Assembly: GCF_004364435.1 (NCBI RefSeq) | Contig: NZ_SOCT01000001.1 | Location: forward strand, 372,001-436,000 | DNA: 64,000 nt | Source: Pseudomonas sp. LP_7_YM | Lineage (GTDB): Bacteria > Pseudomonadota > Gammaproteobacteria > Pseudomonadales > Pseudomonadaceae | Direction: 5' to 3' | Shown here: positions 1 through 8,617 of the stretch, piece by piece | Numbering within the stretch: the stretch's first letter is position 1 | How the letters are laid out: each line of letters opens with the position of its first letter | Position numbers and translations under genes: made by a program | The notes under the pieces: model-generated | What the model saw: the letters and a program-made list of their open reading frames with translations, nothing else | Databases searched by the model: none | What the model was told of the DNA's origin: nothing

Positions 1-223
1 CAAGCGCCGGTACGATGCGCTCCATCAGCCGCGCCCCCGCTTCGGTGGGCAGCACGCTGCGGGTCGTCCGGTTGAGCAGTCGCACGCCCATTCCGGACTC
101 CATGCGCCTCACCGCATCACTCAGGCTCGACGCCGATTTGCCGCTCGCCCGCGCGCCTTCGCGAAAACCGCCGGCCTTGACCACGGCGACGAAGGCCATC
201 AAATCCTGAATATCTGCTGCCAT
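1..223 (-). CDS. LysR-family regulator, N-terminal part (cut by window edge)
   Basis: The minus strand reads from an ATG at 223 into a typical LysR winged-helix N-terminus: MAADIQDLMAFVAVVKAGG, then a helix-turn-helix (REGARASGKSASSLSDAVRR) and the wing region leading to LLNRTTRSVLPTEAG. About 74 residues are present and the effector-binding domain lies outside the window. It is divergent from the aldo/keto reductase that starts at 337, with about 110 bp between the starts. This is the usual geometry for a LysR protein that controls its divergent neighbour, so it probably regulates that reductase. Family assignment is firm; the target is inferred. Confidence 0.85.
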   Translation of the reverse strand, partial: MAADIQDLMAFVAVVKAGGFREGARASGKSASSLSDAVRRMESGMGVRLLNRTTRSVLPTEAGARLMERIVPAL

Positions 224-336
224 TGGCTGCCACCATTGTTCGCTGAGCCGTACAACCTGTGCCGATTGCAGCTGATTATCGACCGACGGGTCAACATCTA
301 TAGTGGCCTCACATCACTCGATTGAGGCACAACGAC

Positions 337-1200
337 ATGAGCGACGCCAGCAAAGCAGGGACCTTCCGGCTCGGCGACCGGACCGTGAACCGCATGGGCT
401 ATGGTGCGATGCAACTGGCCGGGCCGGGCGTGTTCGGCCCGCCGAAAGACCCAAAGGCCGCACTTGCGGTTTTGCGTGAAGCCTTGGCATTGGGCGTAAA
501 CCACATCGACACTTCGGACTTCTACGGGCCTCATGTCACCAATCAACTGATTCGCGAAGCGCTGCACCCTTATGCCGATAATCTGACCCTGGTGACCAAA
601 GTCGGCGCCAGCCGCGGTGATGACGCATCGTGGAACCCCGCGCTGAGCCCTGCCGAACTGACGCAGGCTGTGCACGACAATTTGCGCAATCTGGGACTGG
701 ATGTGCTGGATGTGGTGAACCTGCGGGCGTGGGGCACGATGCATGCGCCGGGAGAAGAGTCCATCGAGCAGGCATTCACCACGCTTGCCGAGCTGCAACG
801 GCAAGGGCTGATCCGCCACTTGGGCCTGAGCAACGTCAGCGCGGCGCAGGTGAAAGAGGCACAAGGCATTGCCGAAGTGATCTGCGTGCAAAACCATTAC
901 AACCTGTCTCATCGTAGAGATGAGCCACTGATCGCGGAATTGGGCAAGCAGGGCATCGCCTACGTGCCGTTCTTTCCGTTGGGCGGCTTTACCCCGTTGC
1001 AGTCGGATGCATTGGCCAGCGTGGCCCAGCGTCTGAAGGCATCACAGCTGAAGGTGGCCCTGGCCTGGCTGCTGCAACGTGCGCCGAATATCCTGCTGAT
1101 CCCGGGCACCTCGTCAGTGGCGCATTTGCGGGAGAACCTCACTGCCAGCGTGCTGAAGATCGCGCCTGGGTTGTTGGCCGAGCTGGACGCCGTGGCTTAG
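337..1200 (+). CDS. Aldo/keto reductase (YdbC-like)
   Basis: 287-residue cytosolic NADPH-type aldo/keto reductase. The barrel signature HIDTSDFYG (about residues 56-64) supplies the catalytic Asp58 and Tyr63, and LVTKVGA supplies Lys88. The position that normally holds the fourth tetrad residue His reads DVVNLR, so Asn (about 128) stands there; this looks like the YdbC branch rather than a classical AKR. ATG at 337 is chosen because GAGG lies 9-10 bases upstream; a TTG at 322 has no ribosome site. It is divergent from a LysR gene and overlaps the creatininase-like gene tail-to-tail by 4 bp. The substrate is not predictable from sequence. Confidence 0.85.
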   Translation: MSDASKAGTFRLGDRTVNRMGYGAMQLAGPGVFGPPKDPKAALAVLREALALGVNHIDTSDFYGPHVTNQLIREALHPYADNLTLVTKVGASRGDDASWNPALSPAELTQAVHDNLRNLGLDVLDVVNLRAWGTMHAPGEESIEQAFTTLAELQRQGLIRHLGLSNVSAAQVKEAQGIAEVICVQNHYNLSHRRDEPLIAELGKQGIAYVPFFPLGGFTPLQSDALASVAQRLKASQLKVALAWLLQRAPNILLIPGTSSVAHLRENLTASVLKIAPGLLAELDAVA

Positions 1201-1961
1201 TGACTCGCACTTGAGCCGGGAGCCGCTTCCCGGCTGAACGCCTCCACTTCCCGCAGCAGGCTTTTAGCGGCGAGCGTTACCAGTTCGGCGCCTTTTTCCG
1301 GGGTTGCCAGGGCCGGGTCCGACCCCATGCGCCCGTCCGGGAAGCGGATGCGAAAGTCGCGGGCTTCCCGAATCGGACCGGTCGGGGCGATTTGCGGCGA
1401 GTAGGACGCCGATTTGATCGCCGCGGGATAGGCCCATTGAGTCACTGCGATTTCCGAGGGCGTGGCATGGGAACCGTGCCCGACGGGAAATTGCGCATAC
1501 GCCCGTGGGCCCACGCTGTCCAGATCCCACCAGTTGCGCAGCTTCAACGCGAAACCGGCAGGGCGCCGGGCAAAGCTTGCTTCGGCGTACAGCTCCGAGA
1601 AGGCTGCTTCGATGGAGGCGACGTTGCCGCCATGGCCGTTAAGGAACAGGATTTTTTCGAAACCGTGACCAGCCAGTGAGCGCACCCAATCACCGATCGC
1701 GGCGATGAAGGTCGATGGACGCAAGGAAATGGTCCCGGGAAAGCCCAGGTGGTGTTGCGCCATGCCGATATTGAAGGTCGGTGCGACCAGAATGTCAGCA
1801 CTCTGCTGAGCCTGGTGCGCGATGATTTCCGGGCACATCCAGTCGGTGCCCAGCAGACCGGTAGGACCATGCTGTTCGTTCGAGCCGATCGGCACGATGA
1901 TGGTACGGCTGCGGGTCAGAAAATCTTCGATCTCGCACCATGTAGACAGGTGTAAAAGCAT
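1197..1961 (-). CDS. Creatininase-family amidohydrolase
   Basis: 254-residue metal-dependent amidohydrolase of the creatininase superfamily. The metal-binding signature GSNEQHGP (about residues 26-33) gives Glu29 and His31, and LLGTDW supplies Asp40. NGHGGN follows mid-protein and HGSHATPSEI provides the later His/Glu. The family opens cyclic or linear C-N bonds in creatinine, formamides or modified peptides. ATG at 1961 is preceded by GAGAGGA at 6 bases. The gene follows the amidase by 13 bp on the same strand, so the two probably form an operon that hydrolyses an amide substrate in two steps. The specific substrate is unknown. Confidence 0.88.
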   Translation of the reverse strand: MLLHLSTWCEIEDFLTRSRTIIVPIGSNEQHGPTGLLGTDWMCPEIIAHQAQQSADILVAPTFNIGMAQHHLGFPGTISLRPSTFIAAIGDWVRSLAGHGFEKILFLNGHGGNVASIEAAFSELYAEASFARRPAGFALKLRNWWDLDSVGPRAYAQFPVGHGSHATPSEIAVTQWAYPAAIKSASYSPQIAPTGPIREARDFRIRFPDGRMGSDPALATPEKGAELVTLAAKSLLREVEAFSREAAPGSSASH

Positions 1962-1974
1962 GCGATGTCCTCTC

Positions 1975-3696
1975 TCAGGCTGGCTTGGTTTGGGCAGACA
2001 GCGGCGGGGTGCGCGGCGGAACCATTCGCTTGTTCCCGGTTGATTCAAACGCCGACGCCAGACGCAGCAATGTCGAGTCGTCATAGGCGCGACCGGCGAA
2101 AGTCAGTCCCACTGGCATGCCGATGTCTGCCATCACACCCATTGGTACGGTCACTGTCGGCACGCCCAGATGGCGAATGGCGAGGTTGCCGTTGGCGACC
2201 CACACGCCGTTGCTCCAGGCGATGTCTGCTGCTTGAGGGTCGACATCCGAGTTGGCGGGTGCAACATCCGCGACGGTTGGGAAGAGCACCGCATCCAGCC
2301 CCAATTCATCCATCCAGTCTTCCAGATCGATACGTCGGGTTTTTTCCAGCCCGCGCAGGCCGTCGGCCAGCGTGTCTATCTCGTTCCAGGGCGTAATGCC
2401 ACGCTCGGCCATTCGCACGTACTCGTCCATGCCCGCCGCCAGGTCGCCTTCGCGGTTCGGCAGGGTGCCGGGGTCGTGGGGGAAGATTTTCGCACCGTCG
2501 ACGTCGACCAGTCGGTTCAGCTTCGGGTCGCCATTGGCGCGCAGGAAATCATCGAATGCCCAGGCGGTCAGGTCCCACAGCTCGTGGTGCAGGAATTCCC
2601 TGGAAACGATGCCGCGATTGAACACCGTCGGTGCGCCGGGTCGGTCCCCTTCGCAGTTGGACACCAGCGGGAAATCCACCTCTATGACTTCAGCGCCCGC
2701 CGCTTCAAGAGCTTTACGCGCCTCCTGCCACAGGTTGATCGCTGACGGACGTGTGTTGATGCGTTGCCCGGTCGGGCCGCCGATCCCGGGTGCATCACTG
2801 GTGCCTGCTTGAGGGTCGGCATTGATGTACATGCGTGGTACGCCCAGACGTTTGCCTGCCAGCGCGTCGGCCTTGACCGCCAGTTGCGCGTAGGACGCAG
2901 GACGTACGGAAGCGACGCTGGGGATCGCTACCCAAGGTTGCAGGCGCCAGAGGTCGCCTCGGGGATCGGGGTCTTCGGCGACCACCACGTCGAGCACTTC
3001 GAGCAGGTCGGCCATGGTCCGGGCAAACGGTACGACGACATCCATGGTCGGAGTCAGCGGCCAGTTGCCGCGCACTGAAATGACCCCGCGCGAAGGCGTG
3101 TATGCGCAGAGGCCATTGTTGGACGCCGGGCCACGGCCGCTGGACCAGGTTTCTTCCGCCAGGCCAAACGCCGCAAAACTGGCAGCGGTGGCCGTGCCTG
3201 CTCCGTTGGACGAGCCGGAGGCAAAGGGCGCGGTGAGGAAGTCAGCGTTGTACGGACTTTCCGCGCGGCCATATACGCCGCGCTGCATACCGCCATTGGC
3301 CATCGGCGGCATATTGGTTTTGCCCAGGCAGATGGCACCGGCGGCACGCAGGCGTTCGACGGTAAAGGCGTCGCGGTAGGCGATCAGGTCGGCGAAGGCC
3401 GGGCTGCCCGACGCGGCGGTGAGGCCCTTGACCAGATAACTGTCCTTGGCGGTGTAGGGAATGCCGTCCAGCGGACCGAGCACCTGACCGGTTGCACGCC
3501 GCTGGTCCGCGGCTTCAGCCTCTTTCAGAGCCTCGGGGTTATGCACCACCATGGCGTTGAGTGCGGTGTTGGTTTGCGCGCCGTCGTAGGCGTCGATCCG
3601 TGCCAGATACGCCTGCACCAGTTCCACCGAGGTGGTCTGGCCCGACTCAAGTGCCGCTCGCAGTTGGGCAATGGAGACTTCCGTGACGTCGATCAT
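1975..3696 (-). CDS. Amidase-signature family hydrolase
   Basis: 573-residue amidase-signature enzyme, probably cytosolic, as no signal peptide is visible. The catalytic Lys lies in YTAKDSYLVK (about K84), and the Ser cluster in FASGSSNGAG (about S162-163). The nucleophile region reads EETWSSGRGPASNN where most amidases have GSDTGGSIRxPA. Aligning RxPA with RGPA places the nucleophile at about S186, so this is a divergent subclass. The reading frame is complete. ATG at 3696 overlaps the stop of a 20-codon upstream ORF (ATGA) and has GGTGA close by. The creatininase-like gene follows after 13 bp. A joint role in degrading an amide, hydantoin-like or peptide-like compound is inferred. Confidence 0.88.
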   Translation of the reverse strand: MIDVTEVSIAQLRAALESGQTTSVELVQAYLARIDAYDGAQTNTALNAMVVHNPEALKEAEAADQRRATGQVLGPLDGIPYTAKDSYLVKGLTAASGSPAFADLIAYRDAFTVERLRAAGAICLGKTNMPPMANGGMQRGVYGRAESPYNADFLTAPFASGSSNGAGTATAASFAAFGLAEETWSSGRGPASNNGLCAYTPSRGVISVRGNWPLTPTMDVVVPFARTMADLLEVLDVVVAEDPDPRGDLWRLQPWVAIPSVASVRPASYAQLAVKADALAGKRLGVPRMYINADPQAGTSDAPGIGGPTGQRINTRPSAINLWQEARKALEAAGAEVIEVDFPLVSNCEGDRPGAPTVFNRGIVSREFLHHELWDLTAWAFDDFLRANGDPKLNRLVDVDGAKIFPHDPGTLPNREGDLAAGMDEYVRMAERGITPWNEIDTLADGLRGLEKTRRIDLEDWMDELGLDAVLFPTVADVAPANSDVDPQAADIAWSNGVWVANGNLAIRHLGVPTVTVPMGVMADIGMPVGLTFAGRAYDDSTLLRLASAFESTGNKRMVPPRTPPLSAQTKPA

Positions 3697-3755
3697 GCTG
3701 TCACCGTCGGTGGCCGGGAGTGCAGAACGTAGGATGTTTGAAGTGGATTTTTCAT
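3693..3755 (-). CDS. Possible 20-residue leader ORF upstream of the amidase
   Basis: A short frame starts at ATG 3755, encodes MKNPLQTSYVLHSRPPTVTA, and ends in a TGA that overlaps the amidase ATG (ATGA). A weak GGAAAG lies just upstream. The arrangement would allow translational coupling or leader-type control of the amidase-creatininase pair. The peptide matches nothing I recognise. It is included because of the exact ATGA overlap. It could be chance in a 5' untranslated region. Confidence 0.35.
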   Translation of the reverse strand: MKNPLQTSYVLHSRPPTVTA

Positions 3756-3996
3756 CGTGCTTTCCGTTTCGCTGCGTGCTCTCAGGGAAGCCGGAGCAGG
3801 CTGGACGTGTAATGCGGGTGGTGTATTTAACACCATGTGAGTAGCGGAGTCAGGGTCGGTTTCTGATCTTAACGCCCAGCCGGCACTGGTTCTTCTACAG
3901 AGGCGAGCAGCCACCGGCTTGCTAGCGCTCGCACCCCAGCGTTGCGCCCGTGAAGCAGAAGTGCCTGTCAGTGAGCGACGGGCGAAGAGGGCAGGC
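3756..3996. other. Intergenic stretch between the cupin gene and the amidase leader
   Basis: This stretch lies downstream of the Tat-cupin stop and upstream of the amidase unit, and should hold the minus-strand promoter for the amidase-creatininase pair. No convincing coding frame or clear hairpin terminator was seen. Confidence 0.4.
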
Positions 3997-4593
3997 TCAG
4001 GCCTGAGGCCAGTATGTGTTCAAAGGCGGCGCCTTTCCTGTTACCGGGTCGGTTTCCGGGAACGCCAGACTCGCCATGCGTTGCTGCATCGCCTCGGTTG
4101 GCGCTTCACGGCAGATGTCCCAGTTCTGACCGGGCGGGTAGCCGCCGACCACCAGAAAATCGTCGCTGGCCCAGAGCCGGCAATGACCCGTCCCGGTGGG
4201 CAGTAACACGACATCGCCTTGGTTGACCGTGACCTCGAGGCCATTCGGTCCGCCCAGCATCAACCGCGCCCTGCCTGCAGCAAAGCCCAGCACCTCATGG
4301 GCGGTGGAGTGGTAATGGTGATAATCGAACACGCCGTCGCGCCAGGCAGGTGTCCAGCCGTTGCGCGCGAACAGCGCTTCCATTGTCGAAGCCACATCGC
4401 CCTCGGTGATCACGTCGGTGTAATGCAGAACCGGCAGGCGCGAGTGGTTGGGAACCCAGTCGTTGCGTTGCAGTAAAAGTGTTTTCGGTACTTGCATGGT
4501 ATTTGCCCAGGCAAAGGCAGTCGGCAGCGCCAGCGTACTCGCACCGATGAGCAGAGCCCCTTTAATGAAATTGCGTCGGTCGAAGGTCGTCAT
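3997..4593 (-). CDS. Tat-exported cupin protein (YjlB-like)
   Basis: 198 residues. The N-terminus [19 protein letters not shown] is a twin-arginine signal (RRNFIK followed by a hydrophobic segment ending near AFA/AWA), so the protein is folded before export to the periplasm. A single cupin domain follows: [16 protein letters not shown] (about residues 90-105) supplies the first cupin motif His/Glu residues, and [13 protein letters not shown] (about 124-136) the second, as in YjlB-type cupins. These are usually mononuclear metal proteins of unknown activity. ATG at 4593 fits the Tat leader exactly. The gene stands alone between the amidase operon and the PQQ-dehydrogenase gene. Function beyond metal-cupin is unknown. 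Confidence 0.85.
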   Translation of the reverse strand: MTTFDRRNFIKGALLIGASTLALPTAFAWANTMQVPKTLLLQRNDWVPNHSRLPVLHYTDVITEGDVASTMEALFARNGWTPAWRDGVFDYHHYHSTAHEVLGFAAGRARLMLGGPNGLEVTVNQGDVVLLPTGTGHCRLWASDDFLVVGGYPPGQNWDICREAPTEAMQQRMASLAFPETDPVTGKAPPLNTYWPQA

Positions 4594-4925
4594 GAATTAT
4601 CCCCTCCGATTCAGCTGACCCGACCGGACCTCTCTGCGTTCCCTGAAGATCCCGCTCTCGTGGAGCGAAATTCGCCATCGCTACCGGCCTTTTCACCGGC
4701 GGTCGCTATTTGCACAATGCCAGCATGAGCAAACTCGGGCATCCACTGGCATGGGGCGATTATGGGACGGAACCCTTGGGCGAACGGCGTGGTCGTCTGC
4801 TTCATGCTGAAGGTCCTGTGCATTTGCGCTTGTTGAGCCGTTTGCCATCGGGCGACAGGGTGATGCTTCACCAGACGTTGTAAATCCACAACTGGCCCAT
4901 GGATGGCCGTCACGAGGTTCCAACA
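4594..4925. other. Intergenic region with a short open frame of unknown origin
   Basis: Divergent promoter space between the minus-strand cupin and the plus-strand sugar dehydrogenase. On the plus strand a frame stays open from 4647 to a TAA at 4881-4883. From an ATG at 4725 it would encode 52 residues beginning MSKLGHPLAWGDYGTEPLG. The frame continues upstream without a start codon as FAIATGLFTGGRYLHNAS, which reads more like protein than random sequence. It may be the 3' remnant of a lost gene. I do not recognise a family and no ribosome site precedes the ATG. Confidence 0.3.
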
Positions 4926-6263
4926 ATGATTGCAATGCAACGCTTTGCACTGCTGATGACCGCCGCAACGCTCCTCAGCGCCTGTGGAGACTCCTCCAGG
5001 CTGCCATTTCAGGCGGGGGTTGGCCCCAAGCCGCAATTACCCGAACCGAGCAGCTCACTGATCCCGACGCTGAACGTTTCCAAGGCCGTGGGCTGGAGTG
5101 GCGCTGACACGCCCAAGGCGCCCGATGGCTTCAAAGTACAGGCGCTGGCGGACGACCTTCAGCATCCACGCTGGCTGTACAAGCTGCCCAACGGCGACGT
5201 GCTGGTCGCCGAGAGCAATACACCGCCCAAGCCTGAAGGCTCGACAGATGGCGGCACCGGGCCGATGGCGTGGGCCAAGCGAACGGCCACAGGGATCGTC
5301 ATGGGGCGTGCGGGGGCTGAAGTACCCAGTGCCAATCGCATCACGCTGCTGCGTGACGCCGATGGTGATGGCAAAGCCGAAATGCACAAGGTATTCATCA
5401 GCGGCCTGACCTCGCCATACGGCATGGTGCTGGTGGGTAACGAGCTGTTCATCGCCAACGCCGACGCGGTGGTCAAGGTTCCATACACCGAGGGTCAGAC
5501 TGAAATCACTGCGACTCCAGTGAAAGTCACCGATCTGCCCTCCGGCATCAATCACCACTGGACCAAAAACATCGTTGCCAACAGCGACGGCAGCAAGCTC
5601 TACGTGACGGTGGGCTCCAACAGCAACGTTGGCGAGAATGGGCTGGAAGCAGAAAAGGGCCGGGCGGCAATCTGGGAAGTCGATGCTAAGAGCGGCGAGA
5701 AACGTCTGTTCGCCAGCGGCCTGCGCAATCCCAATGGCCTGATATGGAAACCGGGCAGTACCGAGTTGTGGACCGTGGTCAACGAGCGTGACGAAATCGG
5801 CAGCGACTTGGTGCCCGACTATCTGACCTCGGTGAAAGAGGGCGCTTTCTATGGCTGGCCGTGGAGCTATTACGGCAATCACATTGATAACCGAGTGCAG
5901 CCGCCACGCCCGGATATGGTGGCCAAAGCCATTGCCCCGGATTATGCGCTGGGCACCCACGTCGCACCGTTGGGCCTGACTTACTCCGCCGCCCGCGGGA
6001 TGCCGGACAGTTTCGCCAACGGTGTTTTCGTCGGCGAACATGGCTCATGGAACCGCAACCCGCAAGCAGGCTATAAAGTGGTGTTCATCAAATTCGAGAA
6101 TGGCCAGCCGTCAGGGATGCCGACCGATTTCCTCACCGGTTTCCTCAATGCCGACGGCGAAGCGCAAGGGCGTCCGGTCGGGGTGATTCTCGATCAGCAG
6201 GGTTCATTGCTGGTGGCCGATGATGTGGGCAACAAGGTCTGGCGAGTTAGTCGAACCAAGTAA
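4926..6263 (+). CDS. PQQ-type soluble sugar dehydrogenase, lipoprotein
   Basis: 445 residues. The start IAMQRFALLMTAATLLSACGD is a lipoprotein signal with lipobox LSAC, so the mature protein is anchored to a membrane in the periplasm. The rest is a six-bladed beta-propeller of the soluble glucose/aldose (sorbosone) dehydrogenase type: DGFKVQALADDLQHPRW opens the first blade, followed by LLRDADGDGKAE, SGLTSPYGM, GLRNPNGL (about residue 265), VGEHGSWNR, and a last blade GSLLVADDVGNKVWRV. The family oxidises aldoses with PQQ and calcium. ATG at 4926 is chosen over 4899 because GAGG lies 9-10 bases before it and the signal peptide starts there. Sugar specificity cannot be read. Confidence 0.88.
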   Translation: MIAMQRFALLMTAATLLSACGDSSRLPFQAGVGPKPQLPEPSSSLIPTLNVSKAVGWSGADTPKAPDGFKVQALADDLQHPRWLYKLPNGDVLVAESNTPPKPEGSTDGGTGPMAWAKRTATGIVMGRAGAEVPSANRITLLRDADGDGKAEMHKVFISGLTSPYGMVLVGNELFIANADAVVKVPYTEGQTEITATPVKVTDLPSGINHHWTKNIVANSDGSKLYVTVGSNSNVGENGLEAEKGRAAIWEVDAKSGEKRLFASGLRNPNGLIWKPGSTELWTVVNERDEIGSDLVPDYLTSVKEGAFYGWPWSYYGNHIDNRVQPPRPDMVAKAIAPDYALGTHVAPLGLTYSAARGMPDSFANGVFVGEHGSWNRNPQAGYKVVFIKFENGQPSGMPTDFLTGFLNADGEAQGRPVGVILDQQGSLLVADDVGNKVWRVSRTK

Positions 6264-6308
6264 AAAAGTATCTGGGGAGCCGCGCCACTGACGTGGCAGT
6301 TGCAACAA

Positions 6309-6402
6309 CCTGTGTGAGCGAATTCATCCATGAGAGGCCGGTGCAGGCGACCTGTTCTTGTCGCCTCTAACGCCGCATCGCGAATGAGTTCGCTCCCACA
6401 GG
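6309..6402. repeat. REPIN-type repeat, copy 1
   Basis: Two inverted REP arms: CCTGTGTGAGCGAATTCAT at the left, and at the right the complement of CCTGTGGGAGCGAACTCAT. About 45 bp lies between them, containing GAGAGGCCGGTGCAGGCGAC. This is the classical Pseudomonas REP sequence arranged as a doublet. It sits downstream of the sugar dehydrogenase and of the decayed DMT gene, a usual intergenic site. A second copy with the same inner segment is at 10202-10294. Confidence 0.8.
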
Positions 6403-6456
6403 TCGTCGGTCCAGTTAACGCGCAGAGCGCTATACCACGCGGTCCTCAGTGGTCGA

Positions 6457-7078
6457 TCACAGTGAGAATTTGCGTACTCCCGCCACGCACAGGATGACTG
6501 CAACGGTGACAACGAGCATGCCAGCGCTGACCTCTTCGTGCAGCAACATCGCCGCCAGGGCCAAGCCGAAAAACGGTTGTAAGAGTTGAAGCTGACCCAC
6601 TGCTGCGATACCGCCCTGAACCAGCCCGCGATACCAGAACACAAAGCCGATCAACATGCTGAACAGCGAGACGTAGCCCAGACTGATCCAGGCCGCAAGG
6701 CTGATGGTATGAACAGTGGGCGGTGCGATGAGCCAGGTCAGCGGCAACGTGACCGGCAGCGACAGCACCAGCGCCCAGCAGATGACCTGCCAACCGCCCA
6801 GCGTTTTGGAAATCCTGGCGCCTTCGGCGTAGCCCAGGCCGCACACCACAATCGCCAGCAACATCAACAGATCGCCGGTGCGGGAAACCCATCACCACCC
6901 CCAGCGCGACAATGCCCAACGGCAGCAGTTGATGCCAGGCCGGACGCGATTGCCTGAGCAGCAACAGCATGCACAGCGCCACAGTACCGGCAACGCAAGC
7001 GGGGGCCAGCGTTAGAAATACCGGAGCGAACTCCTGCACTGCGATGCGGGTTGCGGGCAGAGAGCCATTGCTGATCAA
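6457..7078 (-). pseudogene. EamA/DMT-family transporter, broken
   Basis: Two frames on the minus strand together give most of a drug/metabolite transporter. The 5' part (about 7075-6900) encodes GSLPATRIAVQEFAPVF and the hydrophobic helix ending VVMGFP. The 3' part (6867-6457) encodes VVCGLGYAEGARISK, several membrane helices, PFFGLALAAMLLHEE and the end VRKFSL. Near 6890 the frame shifts and roughly 60 residues usually present between these blocks are missing. The true start and the first dozen residues are also gone, because the sequence runs directly into a MocR remnant at about 7060. Not functional as read. Confidence 0.8.
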
Positions 7079-7634
7079 AGAAGCGGCCTATGCCTTTCTG
7101 GCAGAAGAGCCCGCTGTTTCATTGCGCGCGCTGGCGCCGGAGTTGACCGTCTATGTGTCTGGCTTCTCAAAGAATGTCGCGACAGGGCTGAGGGTCGGCT
7201 TCGTGGTCGCGCCCTTGCAGTGGGTGCCTGCGATTGAACGCACGATCAGGGCCTCCACCTGGAACACCCCAGGCGTGATGACCGCGCTTGTGTGTGGCTG
7301 GATCGAAGATGACACCGTCGCAAGGCTTGAAGCGGAAAAACGGCAGGAGGCGATGGTGCGCCAGACATTGGCGAAAAAGACGCTGGCTGGGCTGAAAGTC
7401 ATCGGCCATCCGGCGTCTTATTTTCTTTGGATGCCTCTGCCCGAAGAGGTGCGGGCCGATCAGGCTGCCGCGGCATTGCTGGCGATGAATGTTGCTGTTG
7501 CAACCGCCCAGGCATTTGCGATTTCGAGCCCTGCGCCTCATGCGATTCGACTGGCGTTGGGCTCGGTCGAGCTGGAAGCGCTGCAGCACGCGCCGCATAA
7601 AGTCAGCCAGGTCATCCGCCGCTTTGCCTACTGA
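7055..7634 (+). pseudogene. MocR/GntR-type regulator, C-terminal aminotransferase half only
   Basis: The plus strand encodes the second half of a fold-type I aminotransferase-like domain as found in MocR regulators: AAYAFLAEEPAVSLRALAPE, then the PLP-lysine motif SGFSKNVATGLRVGFV, and a complete C-terminus ending VIRRFAY. The N-terminal winged-helix domain and about the first 230 residues are missing, with the break at about 7055-7078. There the sequence continues directly into the 5' end of the DMT remnant on the other strand. MocR genes often sit divergent from a DMT transporter, so this is probably a former regulator/transporter pair fused by one deletion. Confidence 0.8.
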
Positions 7635-7808
7635 GTTAGTGCGGATACGACTATTGGAAACCTCGCTTATTCAGAAAAGGTAATAGACTTTTTCATCGTG
7701 CATACCATTGCTGAAATCGATAGTTAACATCACCGATTGCGAGTTCTTTTTCTCAACGAAAGGAGCAGGATAGAGCCAGACCGAACGGGCTTTAAGAAGG
7801 ACACCGCG

Positions 7809-8504
7809 ATGAGAATTTCAACCCTGCTGACGCTTGTCGCTGTCCTGACCGGTAGTGTCATCTCCACTGCGCCTGCCTCTGCTGCAGCTTCGGTTGCCAC
7901 GGCCGTCACCAATGAGCAGTCCTGCCATCTTATGCCGCTCGCTGACAGCGGCATCGGCCTCAGACACTCACAGTCGGTGGGCGTGCTCTATAGCGAAAAT
8001 ACCGTCGCGACACTTCAGTACCTTGAGCAATACCATTCGGTTGCGTTGAAGGGTGTGGAAAACGGCGCGCTGGACGCCCGGATCCGCAATGCGTTCATCA
8101 ACAGCTCCGATCCAGAACTGGCCATCGACTGGCTCAAGGCCTCGATATCAAGGGAGTTCGCCTCGGTCACCGTCTACCACAACCTGGACGCGCTGATGCA
8201 GGCGCGTCCGGACGTCGTGGTCATGCTCGACACCTACAACCAGCTGGTCACGCAGCGCAACAGTAATGTCCAGGCGCGCTTCATCGCCAAGTTCTACGAC
8301 TCGAACCTGCAATACATCGGCAAGGCCGAAGGCGTGGATGCGAAAGAGTTGACCTCTGTCTGGGTCCACGACAAGGCCGCTGCGGAAATCGCTGCGCAGA
8401 TCGATCAGCAGCGGGAGTTGCAAATCCATGCACTGAAGCAGTTCGATGCGTCGCTCAAGGCGCTCGTGACGACTGGAGAAGTGGCGCAGGTCGCCGGCAA
8501 TTGA
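7809..8504 (+). CDS. Secreted protein of unknown function
   Basis: 231 residues starting at ATG 7809, with AAGAAGG 8 bases upstream. The N-terminus MRISTLLTLVAVLTGSVIS followed by APASAAA is a clear Sec signal peptide with a likely cut near ASA, so the protein is periplasmic or secreted. The mature part is mostly helical by composition, with a block FDASLKALVTTG near the end, one Cys (SCHLMP) and no membrane segment. It is monocistronic, with about 170 bp before and 110 bp after it. I do not recognise the family. Confidence 0.75.
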   Translation: MRISTLLTLVAVLTGSVISTAPASAAASVATAVTNEQSCHLMPLADSGIGLRHSQSVGVLYSENTVATLQYLEQYHSVALKGVENGALDARIRNAFINSSDPELAIDWLKASISREFASVTVYHNLDALMQARPDVVVMLDTYNQLVTQRNSNVQARFIAKFYDSNLQYIGKAEGVDAKELTSVWVHDKAAAEIAAQIDQQRELQIHALKQFDASLKALVTTGEVAQVAGN

Positions 8505-8617
8505 AAAGAGACCCCAAGTGCGCGCCTGATTCCAGCCGCAGGCACCCGGAACTCCCTTGCCGATGCGCGTCCTAATTCCTTAACGCTGCAGCCGCAGCGC
8601 TAATCTGGCGTTTTCTC

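Noticed and set aside
5055..6041. Long minus-strand open frame of 328 codons within the sugar dehydrogenase
   Set aside because: It is the antisense shadow of a clear beta-propeller gene on the plus strand and shows no family resemblance or ribosome site.
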